From assembly GCF_028596125.1 (NCBI RefSeq), contig NZ_CP117229.1, positions 2,650,001 through 2,714,000 of the forward strand: 64,000 nt of DNA, read 5' to 3'. The notes beneath the pieces were generated by a model, which did no database searches, was not told the DNA's origin, and saw only the letters and a program-made list of their open reading frames with translations. Positions 45,993-55,247 of the stretch are shown piece after piece (the stretch's first letter is position 1; each line of letters starts with the position of its first letter). The position numbers were made by a program, and so were the translations under genes. The DNA is from Listeria innocua (GTDB lineage: Bacteria > Bacillota > Bacilli > Lactobacillales > Listeriaceae).

Positions 45993-46295
45993 ATGAAAAA
46001 AATATTACTTGTATGTGCGGCCGGAATGTCGACAAGTTTACTCGTAACTAAAATGAAAGCGCACGCAACCTCTATTGGGGAAGAAATTGAAATTGAAGCA
46101 TTGCCAGTATCAGAAGCTAGCAGCGTGGTAGATAAAATGGATATTGTTATGCTTGGACCTCAAGTCCGTTACCAAAAACCGCAAGTAGACGAACTCGTAC
46201 AGGGACGTATTCCGGTTATTGTAATTGATATGAAAGATTATGGTATGTTAAATGGGAAAGCCGTTCTTGAAAAAGCTTTCGCGGAGATTGGGTAA
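45993..46295 (+). CDS. PTS cellobiose/lactose-family IIB component
   Basis: 100 residues from the ATG that follows GGGAGGGAAATTTTA. The phosphorylated cysteine and P-loop are at the N-terminus (ILLVCAAGMSTSLL, Cys8). IIB receives phosphate from IIA and hands it to the sugar carried by IIC. It lies between the glucosidase and IIC genes in the operon. Confidence 0.92.
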   Translation: MKKILLVCAAGMSTSLLVTKMKAHATSIGEEIEIEALPVSEASSVVDKMDIVMLGPQVRYQKPQVDELVQGRIPVIVIDMKDYGMLNGKAVLEKAFAEIG

Positions 46296-46328
46296 GGAAT
46301 TTTCATTTAAAAATAGGGAGGTTTTAAA

Positions 46329-47681
46329 ATGAGTATAATGTCAAAATTCGAACACGGCATGGAACGTGTTTTAGTACCAGTAGCGAATAAATTGAACTCA
46401 CAACGCCATATTGCAGCAATTCGTGATGCATTTATTTTAGTTTTCCCATTAATTATGGCCGGTTCAATTATCACTTTGATTAACTTTGCAGTGTTATCAC
46501 CAGATGGCTTTATTGCAAAAATTTTATTCCTAGGGAAAATCTTCCCTAATTTAGCCGATGCACAGGCTGTATTTTCGCCGGTAATGCAAGGTTCTACCAA
46601 TATTATGGCGATTCTGATTGTATTCTTAGTCGCACGGAATCTCGCCATCTTCTTTAAACAGGATGATTTGCTCTGTGGGCTTACCTCGATAGGTGCATTC
46701 TTTATCGTCTATACGCCTTATACAGTTGTTGACAACGCATCTTACATGACAATCAAATTCTTAGGTGCACAAGGGCTTTTCGTTGCTATTATCGTAGCGA
46801 TTATTACTGGGGAAGTATTTAGTCGTCTAGCTAGATCCCCTCGTTTAATGATTAAAATGCCTGACCAAGTACCACCAGCAGTTGCTCGTTCTTTTAAAGT
46901 ATTAATTCCAGTTATTATCATCACGATTCTTTTCTCTGTAATTAACTACTTAATCACTTTAATCGCTCCTGAAGGTTTAAATGACCTTGTTTACACAGTT
47001 ATTCAAGCGCCACTTAAAGACATGGGAACTAACGTATTCTCTGTAATTATCATTGGACTTGTTTCTAACTTACTTTGGGTTCTTGGTATTCACGGACCTA
47101 ACACAGTTGCGGCTATTCGTGACACCATCTTCACTGAACCAAACTTAGATAACTTATCTTACGTAGCACAACACGGCTCTGCTTGGGGAGCTCCATACCC
47201 TGCAACATGGGCTGGTTTAAATGACGGATTTGCAAACTATGGTGGATCTGGTATGACATTAGGTTTATTAATCGCCATCTTCATTGCTTCTCGTCGTGCA
47301 GACTACCGCGATATTGCGAAACTTTCTCTTGCACCAGGGATTTTCAACATCAATGAACCTGTTATTTTCGGTTTACCAATCGTATTAAACCCAATTATGG
47401 TTATTCCTTTCATCATTACACCAGCAATCAATACATTAATTGGTTACTTCTTTATCTCAACAAAACTTATTCCACCTGTCGCCTATCAAGTGCCTTGGAC
47501 AACTCCAGGACCACTGATTCCATTCCTTGGTACAGGAGGAAACTGGCTCGCGCTTCTGGTCGGCTTACTCTGTCTAGCCGTCGCAACAGTCATTTATCTA
47601 CCATTCGTACTTGTATCTAACAAAATTGCCGCGAGTGATGCTGCAATGGATAAAAATGCAACAGCCTCAACGGAACAATAG
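46329..47681 (+). CDS. PTS cellobiose/lactose-family IIC permease
   Basis: 450 residues, about ten membrane helices, with the EIIC_Lac/Cel family layout. The sugar-binding region shows FNINEPVIFGLP (about residue 337-348), which carries the conserved Glu. It transports a beta-glucoside and presents it to IIB for phosphorylation. The ATG is preceded by GGGAGGTTTTAAA. The N-terminal helix (FEHGMERVLVPVANKLN) is amphipathic, as usual in this family. Confidence 0.92.
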   Translation: MSIMSKFEHGMERVLVPVANKLNSQRHIAAIRDAFILVFPLIMAGSIITLINFAVLSPDGFIAKILFLGKIFPNLADAQAVFSPVMQGSTNIMAILIVFLVARNLAIFFKQDDLLCGLTSIGAFFIVYTPYTVVDNASYMTIKFLGAQGLFVAIIVAIITGEVFSRLARSPRLMIKMPDQVPPAVARSFKVLIPVIIITILFSVINYLITLIAPEGLNDLVYTVIQAPLKDMGTNVFSVIIIGLVSNLLWVLGIHGPNTVAAIRDTIFTEPNLDNLSYVAQHGSAWGAPYPATWAGLNDGFANYGGSGMTLGLLIAIFIASRRADYRDIAKLSLAPGIFNINEPVIFGLPIVLNPIMVIPFIITPAINTLIGYFFISTKLIPPVAYQVPWTTPGPLIPFLGTGGNWLALLVGLLCLAVATVIYLPFVLVSNKIAASDAAMDKNATASTEQ

Positions 47682-47692
47682 GATGTGACAAA

Positions 47693-48577
47693 ATGAAAAT
47701 TGCAGCATTTGATATTGGTGGAACGGCCCTTAAAATGGGGGTCGTTTTGCCGCATGGTGAAATTATATTAACAAAATCAGCCGAAATAATCGCTAGTGAT
47801 GGTGACCAGATTTTAGCAGAAATGAAGCTGTTTCTTGCTGAAAATACGGACGTGACAGGGATTGCCGTTAGCGCACCCGGCTACGTCAACCCAAAAACCG
47901 GACTCATCACAATGGGCGGCGCTATCCGCAGATTTGATAACTTTAATTTGAAAGAATGGCTCGAAGCGGAAACCGGTCTTCCTGTTGCCATCGAAAATGA
48001 CGCCAACTGCGCCCTACTTGCTGAAAAATGGCTTGGAAAAGGACAAGATTTGGATGATTTTCTTTGTTTAACTATCGGAACTGGGATTGGTGGCGGCATT
48101 TTTTCTAATGGCGCATTAGTTCGTGGTGGTCGTTTCCGGGCTGGTGAATTTGGTTATATGTTTAGTGAACGCCCAGGTGCTTTTCGTCCTGGAAAATATA
48201 CATTAAATGAAACTACTACTATGCTCGTTCTTCGCAGACAATATGCCCAGCTAACCGGACGACCGTTGAAAGAAATTACTGGAGAAGAGATTTTTGCAAA
48301 TTATGATGCGCATGATCCTATCTCAGAACGTCTTATTAATGAGTTTTATACCGGAATTTGTACGGGACTTTATAATTTAATTTACCTGTTCGATCCAACG
48401 CATATCTTTATTGGCGGCGGAATTACAAGTCGCCCTACTTTTATCACGGAGCTAAAGCATCATATGGCGAGCTTTGGGCTGCGTGACACGATTATCGAAA
48501 CAGCAACACATAAAAATCAAGCTGGCCTACTCGGCGCAGTGTATCACTTTTTACAGGAGGAAAATAGACATGAATGA
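47693..48577 (+). CDS. ROK-family sugar kinase
   Basis: 294 residues. The ATP phosphate motif is FDIGGTALKMG at the N-terminus, and the sugar/catalytic segment is ENDANCALLAE (about residue 99) with the catalytic Asp. The zinc-binding CGxxGCxE motif of many ROK kinases is absent (AGEFGYMFSERPG instead). ROK members of this kind include beta-glucoside kinases that phosphorylate cellobiose. In a PTS operon, where the sugar already enters phosphorylated, it may phosphorylate glucose released by the glucosidase or use unphosphorylated disaccharide. It overlaps the IIA start by eight bases. Confidence 0.82.
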   Translation: MKIAAFDIGGTALKMGVVLPHGEIILTKSAEIIASDGDQILAEMKLFLAENTDVTGIAVSAPGYVNPKTGLITMGGAIRRFDNFNLKEWLEAETGLPVAIENDANCALLAEKWLGKGQDLDDFLCLTIGTGIGGGIFSNGALVRGGRFRAGEFGYMFSERPGAFRPGKYTLNETTTMLVLRRQYAQLTGRPLKEITGEEIFANYDAHDPISERLINEFYTGICTGLYNLIYLFDPTHIFIGGGITSRPTFITELKHHMASFGLRDTIIETATHKNQAGLLGAVYHFLQEENRHE

Positions 48578-48878
48578 AATGGAAACAGTAATTTTTGGCA
48601 TGATTAGTCAAGTTGGTTCTGCGAGAAGCAGTTACTTAGAAGGGCTTCGTGCGGCTCGTGAAGGCAATTTCGAGGAAGCGGAAGCAAAACTACAAGAAGG
48701 CAGCGAAACTCTCGCAAACGGTCACCACGAGCATCATAAGCTAATCCAAAAAGAAGCTTCCGGTGAAAAAGTGGAAATTCAGTTATTGCTAATTCATGCA
48801 GAAGACTTACTCATCACAACAGAAACATTAAGAGAAGTTGTCACTGAGTTTGTTCACGTATACAAGAAAATAAGCTAA
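48570..48878 (+). CDS. PTS cellobiose/lactose-family IIA component
   Basis: 102 residues from the ATG preceded by GGAGGAAAATAGAC, inside the end of the ROK gene. It is a three-helix bundle of the PTS_IIA lac/cel type, with the phosphorylated His in GHHEHHKLIQKEASG (about residues 51-65). It relays phosphate from HPr to IIB. It is the last gene of the rightward operon and is followed by a terminator. Confidence 0.88.
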   Translation: MNEMETVIFGMISQVGSARSSYLEGLRAAREGNFEEAEAKLQEGSETLANGHHEHHKLIQKEASGEKVEIQLLLIHAEDLLITTETLREVVTEFVHVYKKIS

Positions 48879-48880
48879 TA

Positions 48881-48917
48881 AAAAAGCGTGTAGACGACAA
48901 AATCTACACGCTTTTTA
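48881..48917. terminator. Bidirectional intrinsic terminator
   Basis: Stem AAAAAGCGTGTAGA / TCTACACGCTTTTT, eight-base loop, between the PTS operon and the convergent rpiR-type gene. Confidence 0.9.
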
Positions 48918-49652
48918 TTATTCTAGCTGTTCTTGATTATAATTTTTCTTCGCCATCGCTTCTAGTAAAAACAACACCGGAATTTGCGTCGTAATATTCG
49001 TCTTATCAACCATTTCTTGCGTGACGTAATACGGGATATTGACATCAGATAGCTCGGCAAGCGTATTATGGCTTGTATTGGTGATACTAATAATCCGACT
49101 GCCATATTGCTGCATATTTTGCGCCTGTTCAAGAACCTGGTCCGTCTCACCAGACACAGATAATATAATCATCACTGCTTTATTTTTAAATTGCTCTCCC
49201 GGGTTAGGATAAAATGGATCTTTAATATAAAAAGTTCGCTTCTTCATATTGGAGAAAAAACGACTGCCATATTCTGCTAAAATTCCTGAGGTTCCGATTC
49301 CGAAAAAAACGACTAAATCGGCTTCATTAATAATTTCCGCCGCCGCGTCTAGTACATGATCGTAATCTCGATTCATTGTCCGTTCAAAGAATTCCTCTAA
49401 AACTTCCACTGTATCTGCTGTTTTTTTCTTTACCTCGCGTGTCGCTTCTTGTTTTAGCTTCACTTTAAATTCCGAGAAGCCCTCACAGCCCAATTTTCTA
49501 GTAAAACGAACGATGGAAGCTGGCGAAACATGCGTTACTTCCGAAAGTTCGCGCACTCTCATAAACATAACTTTGTCCCGATTGTCCATTATGTAACGGT
49601 ATAAATGGTGTTCTGTCTCTGTAAATTGCCTAATCACTTCATACGAAAACAT
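48918..49652 (-). CDS. RpiR-family transcriptional regulator
   Basis: 244 residues: an N-terminal RpiR HTH (MRVRELSEVTHVSPASIVRFTRKLG, about residues 29-53) and a C-terminal SIS sugar-phosphate-binding domain (about 105-230; FGIGTSGILAEYGSRFFSNM, ILSVSGETDQVLEQA). The ATG at 49652 follows GAGGTGAATAAATTT. It converges on the PTS operon and is the likely local regulator, sensing the sugar phosphate. It may act as activator or repressor; no target dyad is certain. Confidence 0.87.
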   Translation of the reverse strand: MFSYEVIRQFTETEHHLYRYIMDNRDKVMFMRVRELSEVTHVSPASIVRFTRKLGCEGFSEFKVKLKQEATREVKKKTADTVEVLEEFFERTMNRDYDHVLDAAAEIINEADLVVFFGIGTSGILAEYGSRFFSNMKKRTFYIKDPFYPNPGEQFKNKAVMIILSVSGETDQVLEQAQNMQQYGSRIISITNTSHNTLAELSDVNIPYYVTQEMVDKTNITTQIPVLFLLEAMAKKNYNQEQLE

Positions 49653-49679
49653 AAATTTATTCACCTCATCTGTATCAGT

Positions 49680-49693
49680 ATTTCCCGGGAAAT
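49680..49693. other. Noc-binding sequence (exact)
   Basis: ATTTCCCGGGAAAT, exact palindrome, immediately upstream of the RpiR-type gene and downstream of the terminator at 49699-49736. Confidence 0.72.
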
Positions 49694-49698
49694 AAAAA

Positions 49699-49736
49699 CA
49701 GGTGACCACCTCGCAATATGCAATTTAGGTCACCTG
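49699..49736 (-). terminator. Intrinsic terminator of the DUF1129 gene
   Basis: Perfect arms CAGGTGACC / GGTCACCTG around a 20-base loop, then TTTTTATTT on the minus strand. Confidence 0.75.
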
Positions 49737-49751
49737 TCCGTGTCCATCTTC

Positions 49752-50408
49752 TTATAAGGATGGAATATTTTTCTTTTTCTTCACATAGAAACGTAGGGCA
49801 ATAATAATTGCACCACCAACTGTGTTAACAATCGGACTTAACGCTACATTGATATTTGGAGGAATTGTCACTTGAACAATTGTCATTACAAACATCCATA
49901 CCGCAATGACTCCAACTGCTACTAGTAAGTATTTTATCGTTCCACCTTTTTGGCCTGCACGCATATTAGATGCGTATTTACGTAAGATAAGCATTGCAAA
50001 ACCACCGACAACAGCAGTGATTACTAAGACAATAATTCCTAAAGTTTGTGCATTTTTTTGGAAATAAGCACTAATTCCAGAAATCAGCATCATCGCTCCA
50101 AGTACAAGGAGTCCGCCGTCAAGTACAAGCCACCATTTGTCTGTATTTTGCTCAACTGGTGCAGCTTTTACATCTAAAGAAACAACATATTCTGTTGGTG
50201 TTAAATTAAATAATTTTCGCGCTGTTATGCCTTTTTTCTGTTCGGCTAAAATCTTTTCACACATTTCGTAAATAATGATTTCTTGTTGCTCTTCATCGTA
50301 ATGAGTTCCTCGCAAATGCTTTTCAACTTCCATTACGTATTGCAAATTCCGCTTTGTTAAACTAGCCTTTAAATCAGCTACTGGCGGTTTATTCATTTCT
50401 GTGGTCAA
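49752..50408 (-). CDS. DUF1129-family membrane protein
   Basis: About 218 residues. A soluble N-terminal part of about 95 residues (QYVMEVEKHLRGTHYDEEQQ) is followed by four hydrophobic helices between about 100 and 205 and a Lys-rich end (VKKKKNIP). This is the layout of DUF1129 proteins, whose function is unknown. A TTG at 50408, 8 bases after AGGGAGG, is the best start; the longer frame begins within the Shine-Dalgarno region. It lies 70 bases after the ABC permease gene on the same strand. Confidence 0.72.
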   Translation of the reverse strand: MTTEMNKPPVADLKASLTKRNLQYVMEVEKHLRGTHYDEEQQEIIIYEMCEKILAEQKKGITARKLFNLTPTEYVVSLDVKAAPVEQNTDKWWLVLDGGLLVLGAMMLISGISAYFQKNAQTLGIIVLVITAVVGGFAMLILRKYASNMRAGQKGGTIKYLLVAVGVIAVWMFVMTIVQVTIPPNINVALSPIVNTVGGAIIIALRFYVKKKKNIPSL

Positions 50409-50478
50409 TGCTAAATCCTCCCTCACTTATTCTACCCTCTATTATACCGGACTTACCTACTATAAAAAAGCTATTTTT

Positions 50479-51609
50479 TTAATTCGTTTTAGACATTTGG
50501 AAAAGTCCGCGCATTTTGTTTAAAATGTAAAGTGCTAAAGCAAAACTAGCAATCGTCGCCCCGATTCCCCACGAAAGATAACCAATAAAACTTAATTCTG
50601 TATCAGCCACCGCTAGATTAGCTGTTGCCATACCAATAAACAGTGAGAACAAGATAAGAAACGGCCATTTCACCCAAGAAAAAGCAAATAAATAACCATT
50701 ACGCTCGATATGTTGTTTTTTGTATAGAACTAAAATAGCAAGGACCATACAAACGCTTAACACCCCGCTAAAAATAACCGCTCCGAGCGAGGCCGATTCA
50801 AAAGAAAATGGAGAAAAGACGTTCACATAGTCCTCAAATCTAAGGAGATTAGTCATACCAGCTTCTCCTCCGTGTGGCCAAATATATTTATATAGATTAT
50901 CCAAAGTTGGATTCAACACATTTGGTAGTAACATTACACCAAACGCCACCACAGCAGCTGCAATAGGCGATCCAATTAGTAGTCCAATTAAAATAGCGAC
51001 TAAAAAGATAAGAATATAAGTAAATAAACCACCCACAATATCTGTCCAAAATTTCGCCATTTCTAACTGTATATACTCTGTTGGTATATGCCTGAAAAAG
51101 TAAGTTAAACCAATTCCAATAGACACAAGATAACTAAGCGTAATCGTAGCTATCCCCATAATCATTTTAACGCCAATAATATGCGTCCGCTTATATGGCA
51201 AAGATGCCGTAAATCGATTTGCCCGAGTATATCGCTCAAAGATAACCGCTAACACCCCAAGAATAAACACACTTGCTTTAATTAAAGTAAAAAACATCTC
51301 TAATTGAAAATAAAACATAAAAGGCATGTACTCAACATATTCTTCTTGCACAAAATTTGTATACATCGGAATAGCTAAATAAGCTACTGTCAAACTCGTT
51401 TTCATTTCTTCATCAGAAGTTTTAAATTCCGGGTTTTCTTTTTGTTGTTTTATAAAGTCACTAGATTCGTAAAAATCCTTTTGACTTTGCCACCGTTCTG
51501 CATCTGAAACGAGCCCTAAAGCAATCCCCAGAAAAAACAATATCGCTACGCCTAGAAGCATCCATCTCATATTACGCCACTCTCGATACCATAACCCTCG
51601 ATTAAACAT
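50479..51609 (-). CDS. ABC transporter membrane protein (ABC-2-like)
   Basis: About 376 residues with six or more membrane helices and a large soluble loop between the first two (YESSDFIKQQKENPEFK region). It is paired with the ATPase gene 28 bases upstream. The architecture (ABC ATPase plus separate permease of the YtrC/ABC-2 kind) suggests a small exporter or cell-envelope stress system; the substrate is unknown. The ATG at 51609 lies 12 bases from GAGG, while nearer ATGs directly abut it. Confidence 0.75.
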   Translation of the reverse strand: MFNRGLWYREWRNMRWMLLGVAILFFLGIALGLVSDAERWQSQKDFYESSDFIKQQKENPEFKTSDEEMKTSLTVAYLAIPMYTNFVQEEYVEYMPFMFYFQLEMFFTLIKASVFILGVLAVIFERYTRANRFTASLPYKRTHIIGVKMIMGIATITLSYLVSIGIGLTYFFRHIPTEYIQLEMAKFWTDIVGGLFTYILIFLVAILIGLLIGSPIAAAVVAFGVMLLPNVLNPTLDNLYKYIWPHGGEAGMTNLLRFEDYVNVFSPFSFESASLGAVIFSGVLSVCMVLAILVLYKKQHIERNGYLFAFSWVKWPFLILFSLFIGMATANLAVADTELSFIGYLSWGIGATIASFALALYILNKMRGLFQMSKTN

Positions 51610-51637
51610 TATTCGCTTCATCCTCATTTATATGTCT

Positions 51638-52525
51638 TTAAATCTCGTAATAATCAATCTTGTCATTCGCTAAATGCACCGTAAAAATATCCTCTATAGA
51701 AATAGCCATTTCTTCAAATAAAACTGGTTCCTCTAGTCGCAATTTCCGAACAAATTCACTGGCATTTTTTGTAACTAAAAGCGTGTAAATTCTCCCATTT
51801 CGATATAATAATTGCGCATTGTTTTTTACGAAATCAGGTATTTTCTTTGTTTTAAAAGCTACTTGGATTTTCACTGCATCATTTCGCATGTCATCTAAAT
51901 AATAATCAAGCTCCAAATGAGCCCCTTTTAAAACAATGACCCGATTGGCAATAGCTTCTAGTTCATCCAAACGGTGAGAAGCAATTACCACGCTCATTTC
52001 GCGCTTTTTCACCGTGTCTTTTATAATCGCTAAAATTTGCTTTTTAATAATAATATCTAGCCCATCCATAGGTTCATCTAGTAATAAATAACGAACATCT
52101 AAAGAAAAAGCTAAAATAATGAAAAATAAAGCTTTTCGTCCTTTCGAAAAAGACATTAATTTCGCCTTCATTGGTAATTCGAATTGTCGCATTAAATCAT
52201 TGAAAAAAGTTTCATCAAAAGTCGGATAAATTTTCCGATAAATCTTGACGACGGTTTGTACACTATATGTATTAAAGTGATTCATATTGTCTTCCAAGAA
52301 AAACAACTGCTGCTTGACTTCAGGATGTTCAAAAATACTTTTCCCGTCTAAAAAAACATCTCCCTCATCAGGCAAATAAATTCCCGTCATTGTGGAAAAA
52401 AGCGTCGTTTTCCCAACACCATTTCTTCCTATAAGTGCTGTTATCTCTCCTGCTTTCAAACCAAATGAAATATCCTTCAAAACCAAGTTGTCTTCCATCT
52501 TTTTAGTTAAGTTCCGAATCTCCAT
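51638..52525 (-). CDS. ABC transporter ATP-binding protein
   Basis: 295 residues. Walker A GRNGVGKTT (about residue 37), Q-loop FLEDNM, and Walker B LLLDEPMDGLD are clear. The signature region reads MSFSKGRKALFF rather than LSGGQ, a marked departure seen in some YtrB-like ATPases. The last 80 residues form a C-terminal extension beyond the ABC fold. The ATG at 52525 follows AGAGGTGAAAAA. It is first in the operon ATPase - permease - DUF1129. No GntR-type repressor lies beside it, unlike Bacillus ytr operons. Confidence 0.85.
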   Translation of the reverse strand: MEIRNLTKKMEDNLVLKDISFGLKAGEITALIGRNGVGKTTLFSTMTGIYLPDEGDVFLDGKSIFEHPEVKQQLFFLEDNMNHFNTYSVQTVVKIYRKIYPTFDETFFNDLMRQFELPMKAKLMSFSKGRKALFFIILAFSLDVRYLLLDEPMDGLDIIIKKQILAIIKDTVKKREMSVVIASHRLDELEAIANRVIVLKGAHLELDYYLDDMRNDAVKIQVAFKTKKIPDFVKNNAQLLYRNGRIYTLLVTKNASEFVRKLRLEEPVLFEEMAISIEDIFTVHLANDKIDYYEI

Positions 52526-52688
52526 TTTTTCACCTCTTGCACTCATTATATAAGTTCAGTAGTATTTTTTCTACATTTTTTAAAATTTTCTGCACTATTG
52601 TAAATCACAAATCAATTATTATACTAATTTCACATATTGCGGTAAAATATCTCTATATGAACTTATTTAAAACCCCTGAGGTGAAAAC

Positions 52689-55019
52689 ATGATAAAACTT
52701 GATATGACGATGCTCGATTCTTTTAAAGAAAACGAAGCTCTCCGGAAATACTTATTTTCTGGTCATTTTGGTTTGGAAAAAGAGAATATACGCGTAACTT
52801 CTGATGGAAAATTGGCTCTTACGCCTCATCCAGCAATTTTTGGCCCAAAAGAAGATAACCCATATATTAAAACCGATTTTTCGGAAAGCCAAATTGAAAT
52901 GATTACGCCAGTGACCGACTCGATTGACGCTGTATATGAATGGCTTGAAAATCTTCATAATATCGTTTCACTACGCGCAGAAAACGAACTGCTTTGGCCT
53001 TCTAGCAATCCGCCAATTTTACCAGCAGAAGAAGATATTCCCATTGCAGAATACAAAACGCCCGACAGCCCTGATAGAAAATATCGCGAGCACTTGGCTA
53101 AAGGCTACGGTAAGAAAATCCAATTATTATCCGGAATTCACTATAATTTCTCTTTTCCTGAAGCGCTAATTGACGGGCTTTATGCCGAAATCAGCCATCC
53201 TAACGAATCTAAACGCGACTTTAAAAATCGCTTATATTTAAAAGTAGCTAAATATTTCATGAAAAATCGTTGGTTGCTTATTTATTTAACTGGCGCGAGT
53301 CCAGTTTATCTCGCTGATTTTACAAAAACAAACAGCGAAGAAGTACTGAACGATGGTAGCAAAGCGCTTCATCGCGGGATTTCCCTTCGCAATAGTAATG
53401 CCGGCTATAAAAACAAAGAATCGCTTTTCGTCGATTACAATTCATTTGACGCTTATATTTCGAGTATTTCCAACTACATTGAAGCTGGTAAAATCGAAAG
53501 TATGCGCGAATTTTATAATCCAATCCGTTTAAAAAATGCCCATACTGATCAAACTGTTGAAAGTTTAGCTAAGCATGGTGTGGAATATCTAGAAATTCGC
53601 TCGATTGACTTAAATCCACTTGAACCAAACGGAATTTCCAAAGATGAACTTATTTTTATCCACCTATTTTTAATTAAAGGTTTGCTTTCGGAAGATCGTG
53701 AGCTATGCGCGAACAACCAACAACTAGCCGACGAAAACGAAAATAATATCGCGTTAAACGGCCTTGCACAGCCCGCAATTAAAAACTGTGATAACGAGGA
53801 AATGTCCCTTGCTGATGCAGGACTTTTAGAATTAGACAAAATGAGCGACTTCATCCAAAGTCTAATTCCTAACGACAACCATTTCCAAGCAATCATTGAA
53901 AAACAAAAAGAACGCCTGCTACACCCTGAAAAAACGATTGCTGCACAAGTACAAGCACAATCAGCTAAAGAAGGTTACGTCGAATTCCATTTAAACCAAG
54001 CAAAAACTTATATGGAAGAAACAGAGGCGCTGGCTTATAAACTCGTTGGCGCAGAAGACATGGAACTTTCCACACAAATCATTTGGAAAGACGCCATCGC
54101 GCGCGGTATCAAAGTTGACGTATTAGACCGGGCCGAAAACTTCCTTCGCTTCCAAAAAGGCGACCATGTGGAGTATGTGAAACAAGCCAGCAAAACTTCT
54201 AAAGACAACTATGTATCTGTGTTAATGATGGAAAATAAAGTTGTCACCAAGCTTGTACTAGCAGAGCACGGCATTCGCGTACCATTTGGCGATAGTTTTA
54301 GCGATCAAGCGCTTGCACTTGAAGCTTTCTCTTTATTTGAAGATAAGCAAATCGTCGTTAAACCAAAATCTACCAACTATGGTTGGGGTATCAGCATTTT
54401 CAAAAACAAATTTACGCTAGAAGATTACCAAGAAGCTTTAAATATCGCATTCAGTTACGATAGCTCCGTCATTATCGAGGAGTTCATTCCTGGCGACGAG
54501 TTCCGTTTCTTAGTCATTAACGACAAAGTTGAGGCTGTTTTAAAACGCGTACCAGCTAACGTAACTGGCGACGGAATCCATACAGTGCGCCAACTGGTTG
54601 AAGAAAAAAACACCGATCCATTGCGCGGAACGGACCATTTAAAACCACTTGAAAAAATCCGTACTGGTCCTGAAGAAACTCTCATGCTATCCATGCAAAA
54701 TCTTTCTTGGGATAGTATTCCTAAAGCAGAAGAAATCATCTACCTTCGCGAAAACTCCAATGTCAGCACAGGTGGCGACAGCATTGACTATACCGAAGAA
54801 ATGGATGACTACTTCAAAGAAATAGCTATTCGCGCCACCCAAGTCCTTGATGCCAAAATTTGCGGCGTAGACATAATTGTTCCACGTGAAACAATTGACC
54901 GCGATAAGCACGCTATCATCGAGCTAAACTTCAATCCAGCGATGCACATGCACTGCTTCCCTTATCAAGGTGAGAAGAAAAAAATTGGTGATAAGATTTT
55001 AGATTTCTTGTTTGAATAA
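52689..55019 (+). CDS. gshF: Bifunctional glutamate-cysteine ligase/glutathione synthetase
   Basis: 776 residues. The N-terminal half (about 1-470) is a gamma-glutamylcysteine ligase of the GshA type (GHFGLEKENIRV; DFSESQIEMITPV). The C-terminal half (about 490-776) is an ATP-grasp domain (QIVVKPKSTNYGWGISIF; INDKVEAVLKRVPANVTGDG; ELNFNPAMHMH). It makes glutathione from Glu, Cys and Gly in one protein. In L. monocytogenes glutathione is the activator of the virulence regulator PrfA. The ATG follows GAGGTGAAAAC. An exact parS site lies inside the gene at 54878. Confidence 0.95.
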   Translation: MIKLDMTMLDSFKENEALRKYLFSGHFGLEKENIRVTSDGKLALTPHPAIFGPKEDNPYIKTDFSESQIEMITPVTDSIDAVYEWLENLHNIVSLRAENELLWPSSNPPILPAEEDIPIAEYKTPDSPDRKYREHLAKGYGKKIQLLSGIHYNFSFPEALIDGLYAEISHPNESKRDFKNRLYLKVAKYFMKNRWLLIYLTGASPVYLADFTKTNSEEVLNDGSKALHRGISLRNSNAGYKNKESLFVDYNSFDAYISSISNYIEAGKIESMREFYNPIRLKNAHTDQTVESLAKHGVEYLEIRSIDLNPLEPNGISKDELIFIHLFLIKGLLSEDRELCANNQQLADENENNIALNGLAQPAIKNCDNEEMSLADAGLLELDKMSDFIQSLIPNDNHFQAIIEKQKERLLHPEKTIAAQVQAQSAKEGYVEFHLNQAKTYMEETEALAYKLVGAEDMELSTQIIWKDAIARGIKVDVLDRAENFLRFQKGDHVEYVKQASKTSKDNYVSVLMMENKVVTKLVLAEHGIRVPFGDSFSDQALALEAFSLFEDKQIVVKPKSTNYGWGISIFKNKFTLEDYQEALNIAFSYDSSVIIEEFIPGDEFRFLVINDKVEAVLKRVPANVTGDGIHTVRQLVEEKNTDPLRGTDHLKPLEKIRTGPEETLMLSMQNLSWDSIPKAEEIIYLRENSNVSTGGDSIDYTEEMDDYFKEIAIRATQVLDAKICGVDIIVPRETIDRDKHAIIELNFNPAMHMHCFPYQGEKKKIGDKILDFLFE
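54878..54893. other. parS site (exact), inside gshF
   Basis: TGTTCCACGTGAAACA, exact consensus, in the ATP-grasp coding region; it encodes part of VPRETI. Confidence 0.88.
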
Positions 55020-55056
55020 AAAAATCCCAGCTACTAGTTTAGTAGCTGGGATTTTT
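55019..55056. terminator. Bidirectional intrinsic terminator after gshF
   Basis: Stem AAAATCCCAGCTACTA / TAGTAGCTGGGATTTT with a three-base loop and T runs, between convergent genes. Confidence 0.9.
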
Positions 55057-55061
55057 GTTAT

Positions 55062-55247
55062 TTAAGCCCTAGATAACAGCAGCCTATTCGTAATTAAATT
55101 CAAAATAAAATAAATTAATACAAAGGAGCCCCAATAGATAAACAAGTTTTCATATCCAAGCAATAAAACTCTAAAGAAAACTTTATGAATAAGTACCACT
55201 AAGAGTATTAAAAGGCTATTTACTAAAGAAATACCGATAATTTTCAT
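55062..55247 (-). CDS. Small two-helix membrane protein of the bacteriocin-type ABC operon
   Basis: 61 residues, almost entirely hydrophobic, with two helices (about 4-28 and 33-53). Its start overlaps the ATPase stop by four bases (ATGA), so it is translationally coupled and probably a partner or immunity-like part of the transporter. No family is recognised. It is the last gene before the terminator shared with gshF. Confidence 0.6.
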   Translation of the reverse strand: MKIIGISLVNSLLILLVVLIHKVFFRVLLLGYENLFIYWGSFVLIYFILNLITNRLLLSRA

